A stretch of DNA of 64,000 nucleotides from Microbacterium sp. Leaf151 (GTDB taxonomy: Bacteria; Actinomycetota; Actinomycetes; Actinomycetales; Microbacteriaceae), in the NCBI RefSeq assembly GCF_001424225.1, contig NZ_LMOR01000004.1, positions 996,678-1,060,677 of the forward strand. Reading direction: 5' to 3'. Shown in pieces: positions 30,563-39,505 of the stretch. Position numbers and translations under genes: made by a program. Each line of letters opens with the position of its first letter. Position 1 is the first letter of the stretch. The notes under the pieces are model-generated. The model was not told where the DNA came from. It did not search any database and worked only from the letters and a program-made list of their open reading frames with translations.

Positions 30563-32893
30563 TTACGCGGTGACGTTCGACAGCTGGCGACCCGAGATCT
30601 CCTCGATCAGGTCATCGCCGAGCTGCGCCGGCTCGAAGGGCGCCTGGATCTCGGCCCGGTCGAGCAGTTCGGTCATGCGACGCTGACGCTGACGGGTGAT
30701 GAGGGTCACCACGGTGCCGGTCCGACCGGCGCGTCCGGTGCGACCCGAGCGGTGCAGGTACGTCTTGTACTCGTCGGGCGCGTCGGCCTGGATGACCAGG
30801 TCGATGTCGTCGACGTGGATGCCGCGGGCGGCGACGTCGGTGGCGACGAGCACGTTGACGCGTCCCGAAGTGAGCTTCTCGAGATTGCGGGTGCGCTTCT
30901 GCTGGTTGAGGTCGCCGTGCAGGGCGACCGCGGCGACACCGGCATCGTCGAACTGCTCCGCGAGCATCTCGGCGTACGCGCGGGTACGGGCGAAGACGAG
31001 CGTCTTGCCCGCGCGGTCGACGAGCGAACCGAGGATCTCGGCCTTGTCGCGGTGGTCGATCACGAGCACGCGGTGCTCGATCGTGCCGGAGTCCTGGTCT
31101 TCGCCGGCGACCTCGTAGACGGCGGGCTCCACGAGGAACTCGTCGACGAGCGCTGCGACCTCACGGTCGAGCGTGGCCGAGAACAGCAGCTTCTGGCTGC
31201 CGTCGGCGGTCGCGCGCAGGATGCGCTGCACGGGCTCGAGGAACCCGAGCTCGCACATGTGGTCGCCCTCGTCGAGCACGGTGACCTGCACCTGCGAGAG
31301 GTCGAGCTTGCCCTGGTTGAGGAGGTCCTCGATGCGACCGGGTGTGCCGATGACGATGTCGACGCCCTTCTTCAGCGCACCCACCTGACGTGCCTGGGGC
31401 ACGCCACCGTAGATCTGCGTGGTGAAGAGACCGACGCTGCGCGCGAGCACCTGGACGGTGCCGTCGATCTGCAGGGCGAGCTCTCGGGTCGGCGCCAGGA
31501 TGAGCGCCTTGGGCGAACGTCCGAACTCACGACGCTGCCCGGCCTGGGCGCGGAGGATCCGCTCGACGAGCGGGGCGCCGAAGGCGATCGTCTTGCCGGA
31601 GCCGGTGCGGCCACGGGCAAGGACGTCGCGGCCGTCGAGGATGGGCTTCACCGTGGCAGCCTGGATGGGGAAGGGGCTCGCCGCTCCGAGGCTTGCCAGG
31701 GCGCGCACCAGGTTGTCGCCGAGGCCGAGCTCGGCGAAGCCGGCGCCGGTTTCGGTCGCCGCATCCACGGCCTGCGCCTGCAGGCGCTCGTGCACGACGT
31801 CGACGCGCTGGTCGTGCTCGGCGGAGCGCTTCGGCGTGTTGTTCCAGTCGCTGCGGCTCGGGCCGTCGTTGCGACGCGGCCGGTCGTCGAACGAACGCGC
31901 GGGGCGATCGGCGCGATCGAACGAACGAGCAGGACGCTCACCGGCATCACGACGAGGACGCTCGTCACGATCGAACGAGCGCGCGGGGCGATCGGCGCGA
32001 TCGAAGGAACGAGCGGGGCGGTCGCTGCGATCGAACGAACGCGCCGGACGGTCGTCGCTGCGGGCCGGACGGTCGTCCCGACGCTCGAAGGAACGGGCGG
32101 GACGCTCGTCGAACGAACGCGCGGGGCGATCGGTGCGGTCGAAGGAACGAGCCGGGCGGTCGCTGCGGTCGAAGGAACGAGCCGGGCGGTCGCTGCGGTC
32201 GAACGCCCGAGCCGGACGCTCACCGGCGTCACGACGAGGACGCTCGTCACGATCGAACGAACGAGCAGGGCGGTCGGTGCGGTCGAACGAACGCGCCGGA
32301 CGGTCGCTGCGATCGAACGCCCGAGCCGGACGCTCACCGGCATCACGACGAGGACGCTCGTCACGATCGAACGAACGAGCAGGGCGCTCATTGCGGTCGA
32401 ACGAACGCGCGGGACGGTCTTCGAACGAACGGGCAGGGCGGTCGCTGCGATCGAACGAACGCGCCGGACGCTCTCCCGCATCACGACGAGGACGCTCGTC
32501 ACGATCGAACGAACGAGCCGGGCGGTCGGTGCGGTCGAACGAACGCGCCGGACGGTCGCTGCGATCGAACGAACGCGCCGGACGGTCGCTGCGATCGAAC
32601 GAACGCGCCGGACGGTCTTCGAACGAACGAGCGGGGCGGTCGTCGCGAGCCGAGGTGCGGATGGTGCGGGCCTCGCTGCGGCCGGCGCGATCGGAGGCGT
32701 TCCAGCGACCCTTGTCACCGGCCGACTCCGCCTCGGGGCGGTAGCCGCGGTGGCTCGGGCTCTTGCTGCCGGGCTTGGCGGGGCCCTCCGTACCGGGACG
32801 ACGCTTGCGGTCCTGGAACGAGGTCTGAGCGGCATAGCGCGGCTCGAAGTTCTTGGCGGGACGACCGCCGGCGGGCTTCTTGTTCTTGGGCAT
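30563..32893 (-). CDS. DEAD-box RNA helicase with N-terminal decapeptide repeats
   Basis: The 776-residue protein has a core of about 390 residues (385-776) with GRTGSGKT, PTRELALQ, a DEGD variant of motif II at 541-544, SAT, VATDVAARGIHV and HRSGRTGRAGR. Residues about 86-350 are a low-complexity region built of RPARSFDRSD decapeptides with variants (SFEDRPAR, DERPRRDAGE). At DNA level this is a 30-bp tandem repeat array (about 31868-32645). The RG/RS-rich, alternately charged region likely binds RNA or drives condensation. Start at 32893 gives MPKNKKPAGGRPAKNFEPRY, the usual N-terminus for this actinobacterial group. Confidence 0.93.
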   Translation of the reverse strand: MPKNKKPAGGRPAKNFEPRYAAQTSFQDRKRRPGTEGPAKPGSKSPSHRGYRPEAESAGDKGRWNASDRAGRSEARTIRTSARDDRPARSFEDRPARSFDRSDRPARSFDRSDRPARSFDRTDRPARSFDRDERPRRDAGERPARSFDRSDRPARSFEDRPARSFDRNERPARSFDRDERPRRDAGERPARAFDRSDRPARSFDRTDRPARSFDRDERPRRDAGERPARAFDRSDRPARSFDRSDRPARSFDRTDRPARSFDERPARSFERRDDRPARSDDRPARSFDRSDRPARSFDRADRPARSFDRDERPRRDAGERPARSFDRADRPARSFDDRPRRNDGPSRSDWNNTPKRSAEHDQRVDVVHERLQAQAVDAATETGAGFAELGLGDNLVRALASLGAASPFPIQAATVKPILDGRDVLARGRTGSGKTIAFGAPLVERILRAQAGQRREFGRSPKALILAPTRELALQIDGTVQVLARSVGLFTTQIYGGVPQARQVGALKKGVDIVIGTPGRIEDLLNQGKLDLSQVQVTVLDEGDHMCELGFLEPVQRILRATADGSQKLLFSATLDREVAALVDEFLVEPAVYEVAGEDQDSGTIEHRVLVIDHRDKAEILGSLVDRAGKTLVFARTRAYAEMLAEQFDDAGVAAVALHGDLNQQKRTRNLEKLTSGRVNVLVATDVAARGIHVDDIDLVIQADAPDEYKTYLHRSGRTGRAGRTGTVVTLITRQRQRRMTELLDRAEIQAPFEPAQLGDDLIEEISGRQLSNVTA
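31868..32645. repeat. 30-bp coding repeat array
   Basis: Within the helicase gene, units like GAACGAACGCGCCGGACGGT plus CGCTGCGATC recur with a 30-bp period, interrupted by a second block coding DRDERPRRDAGERPAR that occurs five times. Such arrays vary in copy number between strains by slippage or recombination. Confidence 0.9.
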
Positions 32894-33370
32894 GAGGAAA
32901 CTTCCTGGGTTCTGTTCGCGCGAAACAGCGGCGCCGCTCATGGCGGTGCGAGACCCGGACTCTCGTCGGCCGGGGGCCAATTCACTAGTGATGGTCGAGG
33001 CCGCGATCGCGTCCTGTCCATCGGCCCCTTGGACTACAAACCCATCCGCGCATCACGCACGGTGTCCAGAGCCGACCGCCCCACGTTACAGCCCGCGCCT
33101 GGGAATGGCATCCACACCCCTCGGAGGACCCGTGTCCCACTTATGGCTGGTTGGGTGTGCCGCAGACAGCCGTATATGGGACACCGTCCCCCCGAAAGTG
33201 GGACGAGGTCGGTCGCGAGCGGGAACAGGTCGGCCGCGAGCGGGACGCGGTGGGCCGCGAGCGGGACCAGGTCCGCCGCGAGCGGGACCAGGTGCGCCGC
33301 GAGCGGGACCAGGTGCGCCGAAAGAGAGCCCGGCGCCGACGGGAGCGGCGGCCTGACGGAAGATGGACGC
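32894..33370. other. Gene-free region with a 21-bp tandem repeat
   Basis: Divergent control region between the helicase and the monooxygenase-like gene. The left part (32894-33110) should be a long helicase leader. Six units of 21 bp, consensus GGGACCAGGTGCGCCGCGAGC, run from 33200 to 33325 with increasing divergence to the left. One frame over it would read VGRERDQ heptads, but this frame has no start with a ribosome site and continues out of frame over the next gene, so it is treated as noncoding. Confidence 0.75.
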
Positions 33371-33994
33371 ATGGCAGACACCGACGCCCACCCCATCACG
33401 GTGGCGATCGAGCGGCGCATCGATCCGACGCGCACCGCCGAAGCGACCTCCTGGATGCAGGCCGGCACCGACCTCGCGACCGCCTTCCCGGGCTTCCTCG
33501 GCTCGGGGTGGGTGCGCGCGGGGGAAGACAGCGACCTCTGGTACATGCTGTACAGGTTCCGCGACATCGCCACGCTCGAGGGATGGGAGTCCTCGTCGCA
33601 GCGGCAGTGGTGGCTCGACTCCGGCCGCCCCTTCGCGCGCGAGGAGCGCGTCGAGCGCCGCACGGGCATCGAGGGCTGGTTCGACGCCTCGTTCGGTTCC
33701 GTGCTCGCCCCCGCGGATGCCACGACCTCGCCCGTGCAGCAGCCGGTGCCGTCCGCGCCCCCGCGGTGGAAGCAGGCCGTCACCATCTGGGTCGGGTTCT
33801 TCCCCACCAACCTCCTCGCGTCCTGGCTGCTGGGCTTCATCCCCGGTTTCGCCGAGGTCCCGCTCGTCCTGCGCGTGCTGGCGACGACCCTCATGCTCAC
33901 CCCCGTCATGACCTACGCGGTGCTCCCGTGGGTCACCCGCCTGCTGCGGCCGTGGCTGCAGCGTCCACCCCGCTCCAGAAAGGCCTCGTCATGA
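33371..33994 (+). CDS. Antibiotic biosynthesis monooxygenase-domain membrane protein
   Basis: The 207-residue protein has an N-terminal ABM-like ferredoxin-fold domain (ITVAIERRIDPTRTAEATSW...FPGFLGSGWVRAGEDSDLWYMLYRF) and a C-terminal half with two membrane helices (VTIWVGFFPTNLLASWLLG and LVLRVLATTLMLTPVMTYAVL). This fusion of an ABM domain to a two-helix anchor is a known architecture with no assigned reaction. GGAAG lies ahead of the ATG. It overlaps the epimerase gene (ATGA), so the two are co-translated. Confidence 0.85.
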   Translation: MADTDAHPITVAIERRIDPTRTAEATSWMQAGTDLATAFPGFLGSGWVRAGEDSDLWYMLYRFRDIATLEGWESSSQRQWWLDSGRPFAREERVERRTGIEGWFDASFGSVLAPADATTSPVQQPVPSAPPRWKQAVTIWVGFFPTNLLASWLLGFIPGFAEVPLVLRVLATTLMLTPVMTYAVLPWVTRLLRPWLQRPPRSRKASS

Positions 33995-34893
33995 CCGCCG
34001 ATCCCACCGGCCAGCGCTTCCACCTGCGCGGACCCCGCTCGTCCGCCGAGGTCACCCAGGTGGGTGCGGCGCTTCGCGCCCTCACCGTCGACGGCGTCGA
34101 CCTCGTGCCGCGCTATCCCGACGACCTGCCCACGCCCGCGGCGTCCGGGGTCGTTCTGGTGCCGTGGCCGAACCGTATCCGCGACGGCCGGTACACCTTC
34201 GACGGTGACGATCAGCAGCTCGCGATCAGCGAGCCGAAGTTCGGCAACGCCAGCCACGGCCTCCTTCGATTCGGGGTGTACCAGCCCATCGAGCACACCG
34301 ACGAACGGGTGGTGCTCGGCGCCGACGTCGTGCCGCAGACGGGGTACCCCTTCCATCTGCGCACGCGCGTCACCTACACGCTCGAGTCCGACGGGCTGCG
34401 CGTCGCGCACGAAATCGAGAACGTCGGGGCGAGATCGGCCCCCGTCGCACTGGGCGTGCACCCCTACTTCCAGATCGGCGGCGTCGCGACCGAGGATCTC
34501 GTGGTGCATTCCACGGGTACGACGACGCTCGTGGTCGACGAGCGGAACATCCCCGTCGACGAAGTGGCCGTCGACGACGCGACGGACCTGCGCGGCGGCC
34601 GGCGGCTGGGCGACGCCTCACTCGACAACGGCTATCGCGGCCTCGACCGGGATGCCGAAGGCCGCGCCCGCCACACGCTCACCGCCCCGGATGGACGCCG
34701 CCTGGAACTCTGGCAGGACGAGGGCTTCCGATGGGTCCAGGTCTTCACGACCGACCGCTACCCGGGGCACCCACTCGCCGTGGCGATCGAACCCATGACG
34801 GCACCGGCGAACGCCTTCGCCACGGGGACGGATCTCGACACCCTGCAGCCGGGGTCCGTCCTGGCGCGGGAATGGGGCGTCCGCTTCTCCTGA
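33991..34893 (+). CDS. Aldose 1-epimerase family protein
   Basis: The 300-residue protein matches the galactose mutarotase-like superfamily: VLVPWPNRIRDGRYTFDG, NASHGLLRF with one catalytic-type His, LGVHPYFQI with the second His, and VAIEPMTAPANAF with the catalytic-type Glu. It would interconvert anomers of an aldose. Length is usual for the family. Starts within the stop of the preceding gene. Confidence 0.93.
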   Translation: MTADPTGQRFHLRGPRSSAEVTQVGAALRALTVDGVDLVPRYPDDLPTPAASGVVLVPWPNRIRDGRYTFDGDDQQLAISEPKFGNASHGLLRFGVYQPIEHTDERVVLGADVVPQTGYPFHLRTRVTYTLESDGLRVAHEIENVGARSAPVALGVHPYFQIGGVATEDLVVHSTGTTTLVVDERNIPVDEVAVDDATDLRGGRRLGDASLDNGYRGLDRDAEGRARHTLTAPDGRRLELWQDEGFRWVQVFTTDRYPGHPLAVAIEPMTAPANAFATGTDLDTLQPGSVLAREWGVRFS

Positions 34894-34902
34894 AACCCGC
34901 AG

Positions 34903-34926
34903 CTTGTCCCCCATTTGGGGGACAAG
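34903..34926 (+). terminator. Hairpin after the epimerase gene
   Basis: CTTGTCCCCC (34903-34912) pairs perfectly with GGGGGACAAG (34917-34926) over ATTT, 10 bases past the epimerase stop, followed by the AT-rich AAAATTGTTTT. The 140 bp from here are the most AT-rich in the window and should also hold the promoter of the DUF998 gene. Confidence 0.75.
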
Positions 34927-35134
34927 AAAATTGTTTTGTGACCTGGGGGAAAAAGAAAGAACAAGCGGATTCAATTCACGCGGACAAAAGCTACCATTTG
35001 CGGTGACGGTAATCGTCGAGGCCGGGGCGGCCGAGAACCACGGCTCTCTCGGCAATAGTCCGTTTGAAGCCGACGGGGGCCGAGGATCCCACGTGCTGGG
35101 GGTCCCGTTCCGTCCCGAGGAAAGACTCCCCCAC

Positions 35135-36367
35135 ATGAGCACCGCGCTCCCGTCCGTCGACCCCGAAATCCTCCGCCTGCCGCGCCTCGGCGGCCTCTCC
35201 CGCCGCCTCACAGCCGTGCCGTCACTGCACGTCGGCGGGGCAGTGCTATCTGTCCTGCTGGGCGGACTACTGCTTTCCATGGCCACCACGAGCGACCCGC
35301 TGTGGTGGCAGCTGCATTTCAGCCAACTCGGAATCTTCGGTGATTTCTCGAGTGCATTGTTCAATACGACGCTCAAGGTCAGCGGACTCATGGTCGTCGT
35401 GTTCGCCCTCTTCGTCAGACGGGATCTCCGCCGCCTCGGTCGAGAAACCGTCCGCCGCGGGTCCGCGACCCTCGCGTGCATCTGCCTGAACGTGGTCGGC
35501 ATCAGCCTCGCTCTGGTGGGATGCGTGCCGCTGAACACCGACAAGGACCTCCACGACCGAGTGGCGGCCATGATGGTGCTCGGTTTCCTGGTCCTGCTCG
35601 TGAGCGCTCCGATCATGCTGCGCCGGCTCGGAGCGCGGATGGCGATCAGCACCGGTATCGCCCTGGTGTGGCTCGCCCTCTCGATCGCGCTCTTCGTCAC
35701 CGCCACGATCAACCTCGCCCTGTTCGAGACGATCTCGTGCGGAGCGATGTTCGCGTGGTCGGGCATGCTCACCCACACGCTCCGCGCCGTCGCGCTCCGC
35801 GCCGAGAGCCGCGCAGACGCCGACCACCCCGGCATCGCGTGCGGCCCGCGTCGCCGCCCCCGCCGACCGTTCGCCGGTCGACGCCTCCGGCTGGCCGTCG
35901 GGAGCATCACGCGGTCGGTCGCCCGCCGCCCTCGGCTCACCGCGTCCCCCGCATCCTCTCGCGCGGCGGTCGACCGTCGGCACCGCGGCGACCGTCGCTC
36001 CACCGACGTGCCGCGGGTTTCGCCCTCCCCGATCGCCCTCGCCGCCCGTCGCCTTCCGTCCCTCGACGGCGACCGCGCCGCCCGGCGGACGGTCGCAGGC
36101 GGGACGGGCACTCGCACCGTCGCGCCCAGCCGGCCGACGGATCCGCGCAGCGTCGCGTCCGTATTGCATCACGGGTCGACGCTCGGCGAGGTCCCACCTC
36201 GGGTGTCGTCCCCTCGACGGCGCCGCGGCCTCCGACGAGGCCCCGTCAGTGCTGCGCGCGGAGCTCGCGACGGGTCACCGGATGGTCGCCGGCGTCTAAT
36301 GGCTGCCGCTCGTCTCCGACGCGCGCGGCCCGACGCTCCCGACGTCGCTCGCTCGCCCCTTCGATGA
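35135..36367 (+). CDS. DUF998-like membrane protein with unusual Arg-rich tail
   Basis: Residues 1-225 form a typical six-helix DUF998 protein (helices near 30-52, 85-103, 112-132, 147-168, 175-195, 197-215), of unknown function. From about base 35830 the frame continues for 180 residues that are Arg/Pro/Ser-rich with no hydrophobic or conserved block, and the last 122 bp are antisense to the end of the RND pump gene. A normal DUF998 gene would stop near 35830, so the original stop may have been lost by a frameshift or mutation, or the tail is a lineage-specific extension. The ribosome site is weak (GAGGAAAG lies 17 bases off). Confidence 0.6.
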   Translation: MSTALPSVDPEILRLPRLGGLSRRLTAVPSLHVGGAVLSVLLGGLLLSMATTSDPLWWQLHFSQLGIFGDFSSALFNTTLKVSGLMVVVFALFVRRDLRRLGRETVRRGSATLACICLNVVGISLALVGCVPLNTDKDLHDRVAAMMVLGFLVLLVSAPIMLRRLGARMAISTGIALVWLALSIALFVTATINLALFETISCGAMFAWSGMLTHTLRAVALRAESRADADHPGIACGPRRRPRRPFAGRRLRLAVGSITRSVARRPRLTASPASSRAAVDRRHRGDRRSTDVPRVSPSPIALAARRLPSLDGDRAARRTVAGGTGTRTVAPSRPTDPRSVASVLHHGSTLGEVPPRVSSPRRRRGLRRGPVSAARGARDGSPDGRRRLMAAARLRRARPDAPDVARSPLR

Positions 36368-39300
36368 GGTTGTAGAGCGTCGGCAGCACCAGCAGCGTCA
36401 GGAACGTCGACGAGACGAGCCCGCCGATCACCACGACCGCGAGCGGCTGAGAGATGAAGCCTCCGTGTCCGGTGATCCCCAGCGCCATCGGCACCAGGGC
36501 GAAGATCGCCGCGAGGGCGGTCATCAGGATGGGCCGCAGACGACGGGCGCCTCCCACGATCGTCGCGTCGTGCACGCTCAGACCGCGGGCGCGGTACTGG
36601 TTCACGAGGTCGATGAGCACGATGGCGTTGGTGACGACGATGCCGACGAGCATCAGCGCGCCGATCATGCCGGCGACACCCAGCGGAACGCCCGTGATGA
36701 GCAGCATCACGATCGCGCCGGTTGCGGCGAACGGCACCGACACGAGCAGTTCGAGCGGCTGACGCAGCGACTTGAAGGTGGCCACCATCACCACGTAGAC
36801 GATGAGGATGGCCGCCAGCAGAGCCAACCCGAGTTGCGCGAATGCGTCCTGCTGGTCGGTGACCACACCCCCGACCTTCGCCGTCGCCCCGTCGGGCAGC
36901 GACAGTCCTGCGAGCGCGTCGGTGACGGTGCCCGAGGAGCTGCCGAGGTCGTCGGAGGTGGGTGTGACGGTGATGGATGCCGTGCGCAGCCCCCGCGCGG
37001 TCGTGATCGAGGGGGGCGTCTGACTCTCGTCGACCGTGGCGATCTCGTCGAGGCGCACAGCACCCTGGGCGCTGGGGATCTCGAGCGCGCGAAGGTCGTC
37101 GATCGTCTGGGGAGGGTTGGCCGTGGCGAGGTACACGGTCACGCCGCGTCCGTCGAGCTCGACCGTGCCCGCCTGTCGCGGCTGCTGCGCGCCCGACACC
37201 AGTGCGCCCACGGCGCGTTCCGACAGGCCGCGCTCGGCGGCGGCGTCACGATCGACGCGCACCGAGACGAAGGGCAGGGATGCCGACAGGCTGCTGGTCA
37301 CCTGACCGATGCCGTCCTGACCCTCGAGGCCCGCGACCACGGCGTCGCTCGCCTGCTGCAACGATTGGGAGTCGGGAGCGGTGACGTCGACGGTGATGTC
37401 GGTCGAGCCGAACCCGCCGCCGGCCGCGCGCACCTCGATCTCACCGGCGTCGGTGAGGCCCTCGAGTTCGGTGCGCACGCGTTCGCGCAGCTCCACCTGA
37501 TCGGCGCCGGACTCCGAGGTGATCGAGTACGTGATGCCCGTCCCCCCACCCGAGAAGGCATCGCGCAGCGCCGAGCCGCTCGAGCCGATGGAGGTCTGCA
37601 CCGTCTGCACGCCCGGGGTCTCCAGCAGCACGGCCTCGACCTGCTGTGCCGCCGCGTCTTCGGCATCGAGGCTGGGAGCTGCGCCGATCTTCTGCGTGAC
37701 GGTGAAGGTGTTCTGGCCGGAATCCCCGAGGAAGTCGGTCTTCAACAGCGGAACCGACGCCAGCGTGCCGCCGAGCACGAGCACCGCCAGGGTCAGGGTC
37801 ACCCACGAGTGCTTCAGCGTCCAACTCAGCACCGGCACATACGCCTTCTGCAGGCGCGTGGGCGGAGCATCGGCGGCTTCGGGGTCGACCGGGTTGCCCG
37901 CGGCATCCCGGATCACCTTTCCGGGCTTGAGGAACCACGATGCGAGTACGGGCACGATGGTCAACGACACCAGCAGCGACGCCGCCATCGCGATCGTCAC
38001 CGTCAGGGAGAAGGGGCGGAACAGCTCGCCGGTGACGTCGCCCACGAAGGCGATCGGCAGGAACACCGCGACCGAGGTGATCGTGGACGCCGTGATGGCG
38101 GCCGCCACTTCGCGCACCGCGCGGATGATGGTGGGGATCTTCTCGGCGTCGCCGACGTAGTGCCGCTTGATGTTCTCGATGACGACGATGGAGTCGTCGA
38201 CGACGCGGCCGATCGCGATGGTGAGGGCGCCGAGGGTGAGGATGTTCAGCGAGTAGCCGAAGGCCTGGAGCCCGACGAAGGTGATGAGCACGCTGGTCGG
38301 GATCGAGATGGCGGTGACCAGCGTCGAGCGCACAGACATCAGGAACACCAAGATGACCACGACCGCGAAGACGAGACCGAGCAGGCCCTCCTGCGCGAGG
38401 GCGTCGATCGACTGCTGGACGAACGGCGCCTGATCGAAGACGACGGTGAAGGTCGCGCCCTGACCGAGCGCGGATTCGAGCGTGGGCAGCACCGCGAGCA
38501 CGCCGCGCGAGACGTCGACGGTGTTGGCGGCGGGGAGCTTGGTGACGGCGATGGTCAGCGCCGGCTGCCCGTCGACGCGCGAGAGGGTCGAGACGGGGTC
38601 GGACTGCAGCTCGACCGCCGCGACATCGCCGATCGTGGTCTGCCCCGCCTGGAACTGCGCCTGGTCGGTGGGCACGAGCGGGAGCGCGGCGATCTCGTCG
38701 ACGCTCGTGATCTTGGCGCCGGTCTGCACCGTGAGCGTCTGATCGCCCTCGGTCAAAGAGCCTCCGGGGAAGAGGATGCCGTTGGCATCCAGGGCGTCGG
38801 TGATCGCCTGCTGGCTGAAGCCCCGCTCGCCCAGTTGGGAGGAGTCGGGGGTGATCGTCACGCGCTGACCGGTGCCGCCGACGATCTGGGCGCCGTTGAC
38901 GCCCGCGACGTCTTCGAGGTCGGGGATGACGCTCGTCTGCAGCACCGACTGCGTGGCCTGGGCGTCGGAGAAGCCCGTGACGGCGAGCTGGATGACGGGG
39001 AAGTCGTCGATGCTGGCGGAGGCGACGGTGGTGTCGGCCGACTCGGGGAGCTGGTCGTCGATGCGGGCGATGGCGGCCAGGATCTTCTGCTGGGCCGCCG
39101 CGAGATCGGTGCCGTAGGTGAACGACGCCGACACGATCGAGGAGTTCGTCGTGCTGGTCGCCGTCGTGGATTCGAGCCCCTCGACACCCCGGATGGCGTT
39201 CTCGATGGGCGTGGACACGTCGGCCTCGACCACCTCGGGCGAGGCCCCGGGGTAGGTGGTGACGACGGCGAGCTGGGGAAACTCGATCGAGGGGATGAGC

Positions 39301-39407
39301 TCTTGCTTGAGACTGGTCAGGGCCAGGCCGCCGAAGATCGCCGCCACGATGGTGACCAGGGCGATGAGGGCGCGGTTCTTCAGGCTCAGCACGGCCAGAT
39401 ACGACAC
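36246..39407 (-). CDS. RND-family efflux permease
   Basis: The 1053-residue protein has the AcrB/HAE-type topology: one N-terminal helix (NRALIALVTIVAAIFGGLAL), a large extracytoplasmic loop, a block of six helices with GRVVDDSIVVIENIKRHY (motif with paired Asp in helix 4), a second loop and five further helices ending in LLVLPTLYNLIE. In Gram-positive bacteria such permeases act without an outer-membrane partner. No membrane-fusion gene is adjacent. GTG 39407 with AAGGG upstream. Its 3' end overlaps the DUF998-frame tail on the other strand. Confidence 0.93.
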   Translation of the reverse strand: MSYLAVLSLKNRALIALVTIVAAIFGGLALTSLKQELIPSIEFPQLAVVTTYPGASPEVVEADVSTPIENAIRGVEGLESTTATSTTNSSIVSASFTYGTDLAAAQQKILAAIARIDDQLPESADTTVASASIDDFPVIQLAVTGFSDAQATQSVLQTSVIPDLEDVAGVNGAQIVGGTGQRVTITPDSSQLGERGFSQQAITDALDANGILFPGGSLTEGDQTLTVQTGAKITSVDEIAALPLVPTDQAQFQAGQTTIGDVAAVELQSDPVSTLSRVDGQPALTIAVTKLPAANTVDVSRGVLAVLPTLESALGQGATFTVVFDQAPFVQQSIDALAQEGLLGLVFAVVVILVFLMSVRSTLVTAISIPTSVLITFVGLQAFGYSLNILTLGALTIAIGRVVDDSIVVIENIKRHYVGDAEKIPTIIRAVREVAAAITASTITSVAVFLPIAFVGDVTGELFRPFSLTVTIAMAASLLVSLTIVPVLASWFLKPGKVIRDAAGNPVDPEAADAPPTRLQKAYVPVLSWTLKHSWVTLTLAVLVLGGTLASVPLLKTDFLGDSGQNTFTVTQKIGAAPSLDAEDAAAQQVEAVLLETPGVQTVQTSIGSSGSALRDAFSGGGTGITYSITSESGADQVELRERVRTELEGLTDAGEIEVRAAGGGFGSTDITVDVTAPDSQSLQQASDAVVAGLEGQDGIGQVTSSLSASLPFVSVRVDRDAAAERGLSERAVGALVSGAQQPRQAGTVELDGRGVTVYLATANPPQTIDDLRALEIPSAQGAVRLDEIATVDESQTPPSITTARGLRTASITVTPTSDDLGSSSGTVTDALAGLSLPDGATAKVGGVVTDQQDAFAQLGLALLAAILIVYVVMVATFKSLRQPLELLVSVPFAATGAIVMLLITGVPLGVAGMIGALMLVGIVVTNAIVLIDLVNQYRARGLSVHDATIVGGARRLRPILMTALAAIFALVPMALGITGHGGFISQPLAVVVIGGLVSSTFLTLLVLPTLYNLIEGASERRRERRAARVGDERQPLDAGDHPVTRRELRAQH

Positions 39408-39432
39408 GGAGCACCCTTCGGGGGTCGAGATT

Positions 39433-39450
39433 CGATACAGAGATGTATCG
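39433..39450. promoter_or_regulatory. Palindromic operator upstream of the RND gene
   Basis: CGATACA-GAGA-TGTATCG is a perfect 7+7 bp inverted repeat, 25 bases upstream of the RND start. On the minus strand it follows a TTGTCC box and could lie between -35 and -10. TetR-family repressors bind sites of this kind at efflux genes, but no tetR gene is next to it. Confidence 0.55.
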
Positions 39451-39505
39451 GGACAAGTATCCCATGCGCGTCGGTGAGCGGGCCGGGAAGCACCGCCGCT
39501 GTGGA

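Noticed and set aside
31868..32645. CRISPR-like 30-bp repeats
   Set aside because: They are contiguous coding repeats inside a helicase gene, without spacers.
33151..33370. A short coiled-coil gene reading VGRERDQ heptads
   Set aside because: No ribosome site, and the frame runs on in the wrong phase across the next two genes; better explained as a noncoding tandem repeat.
30536..33994. An 1152-residue plus-strand frame with RTSRTL repeats
   Set aside because: Most of it is the complement of the helicase repeat array; only the last 207 residues from 33371 are a real gene.
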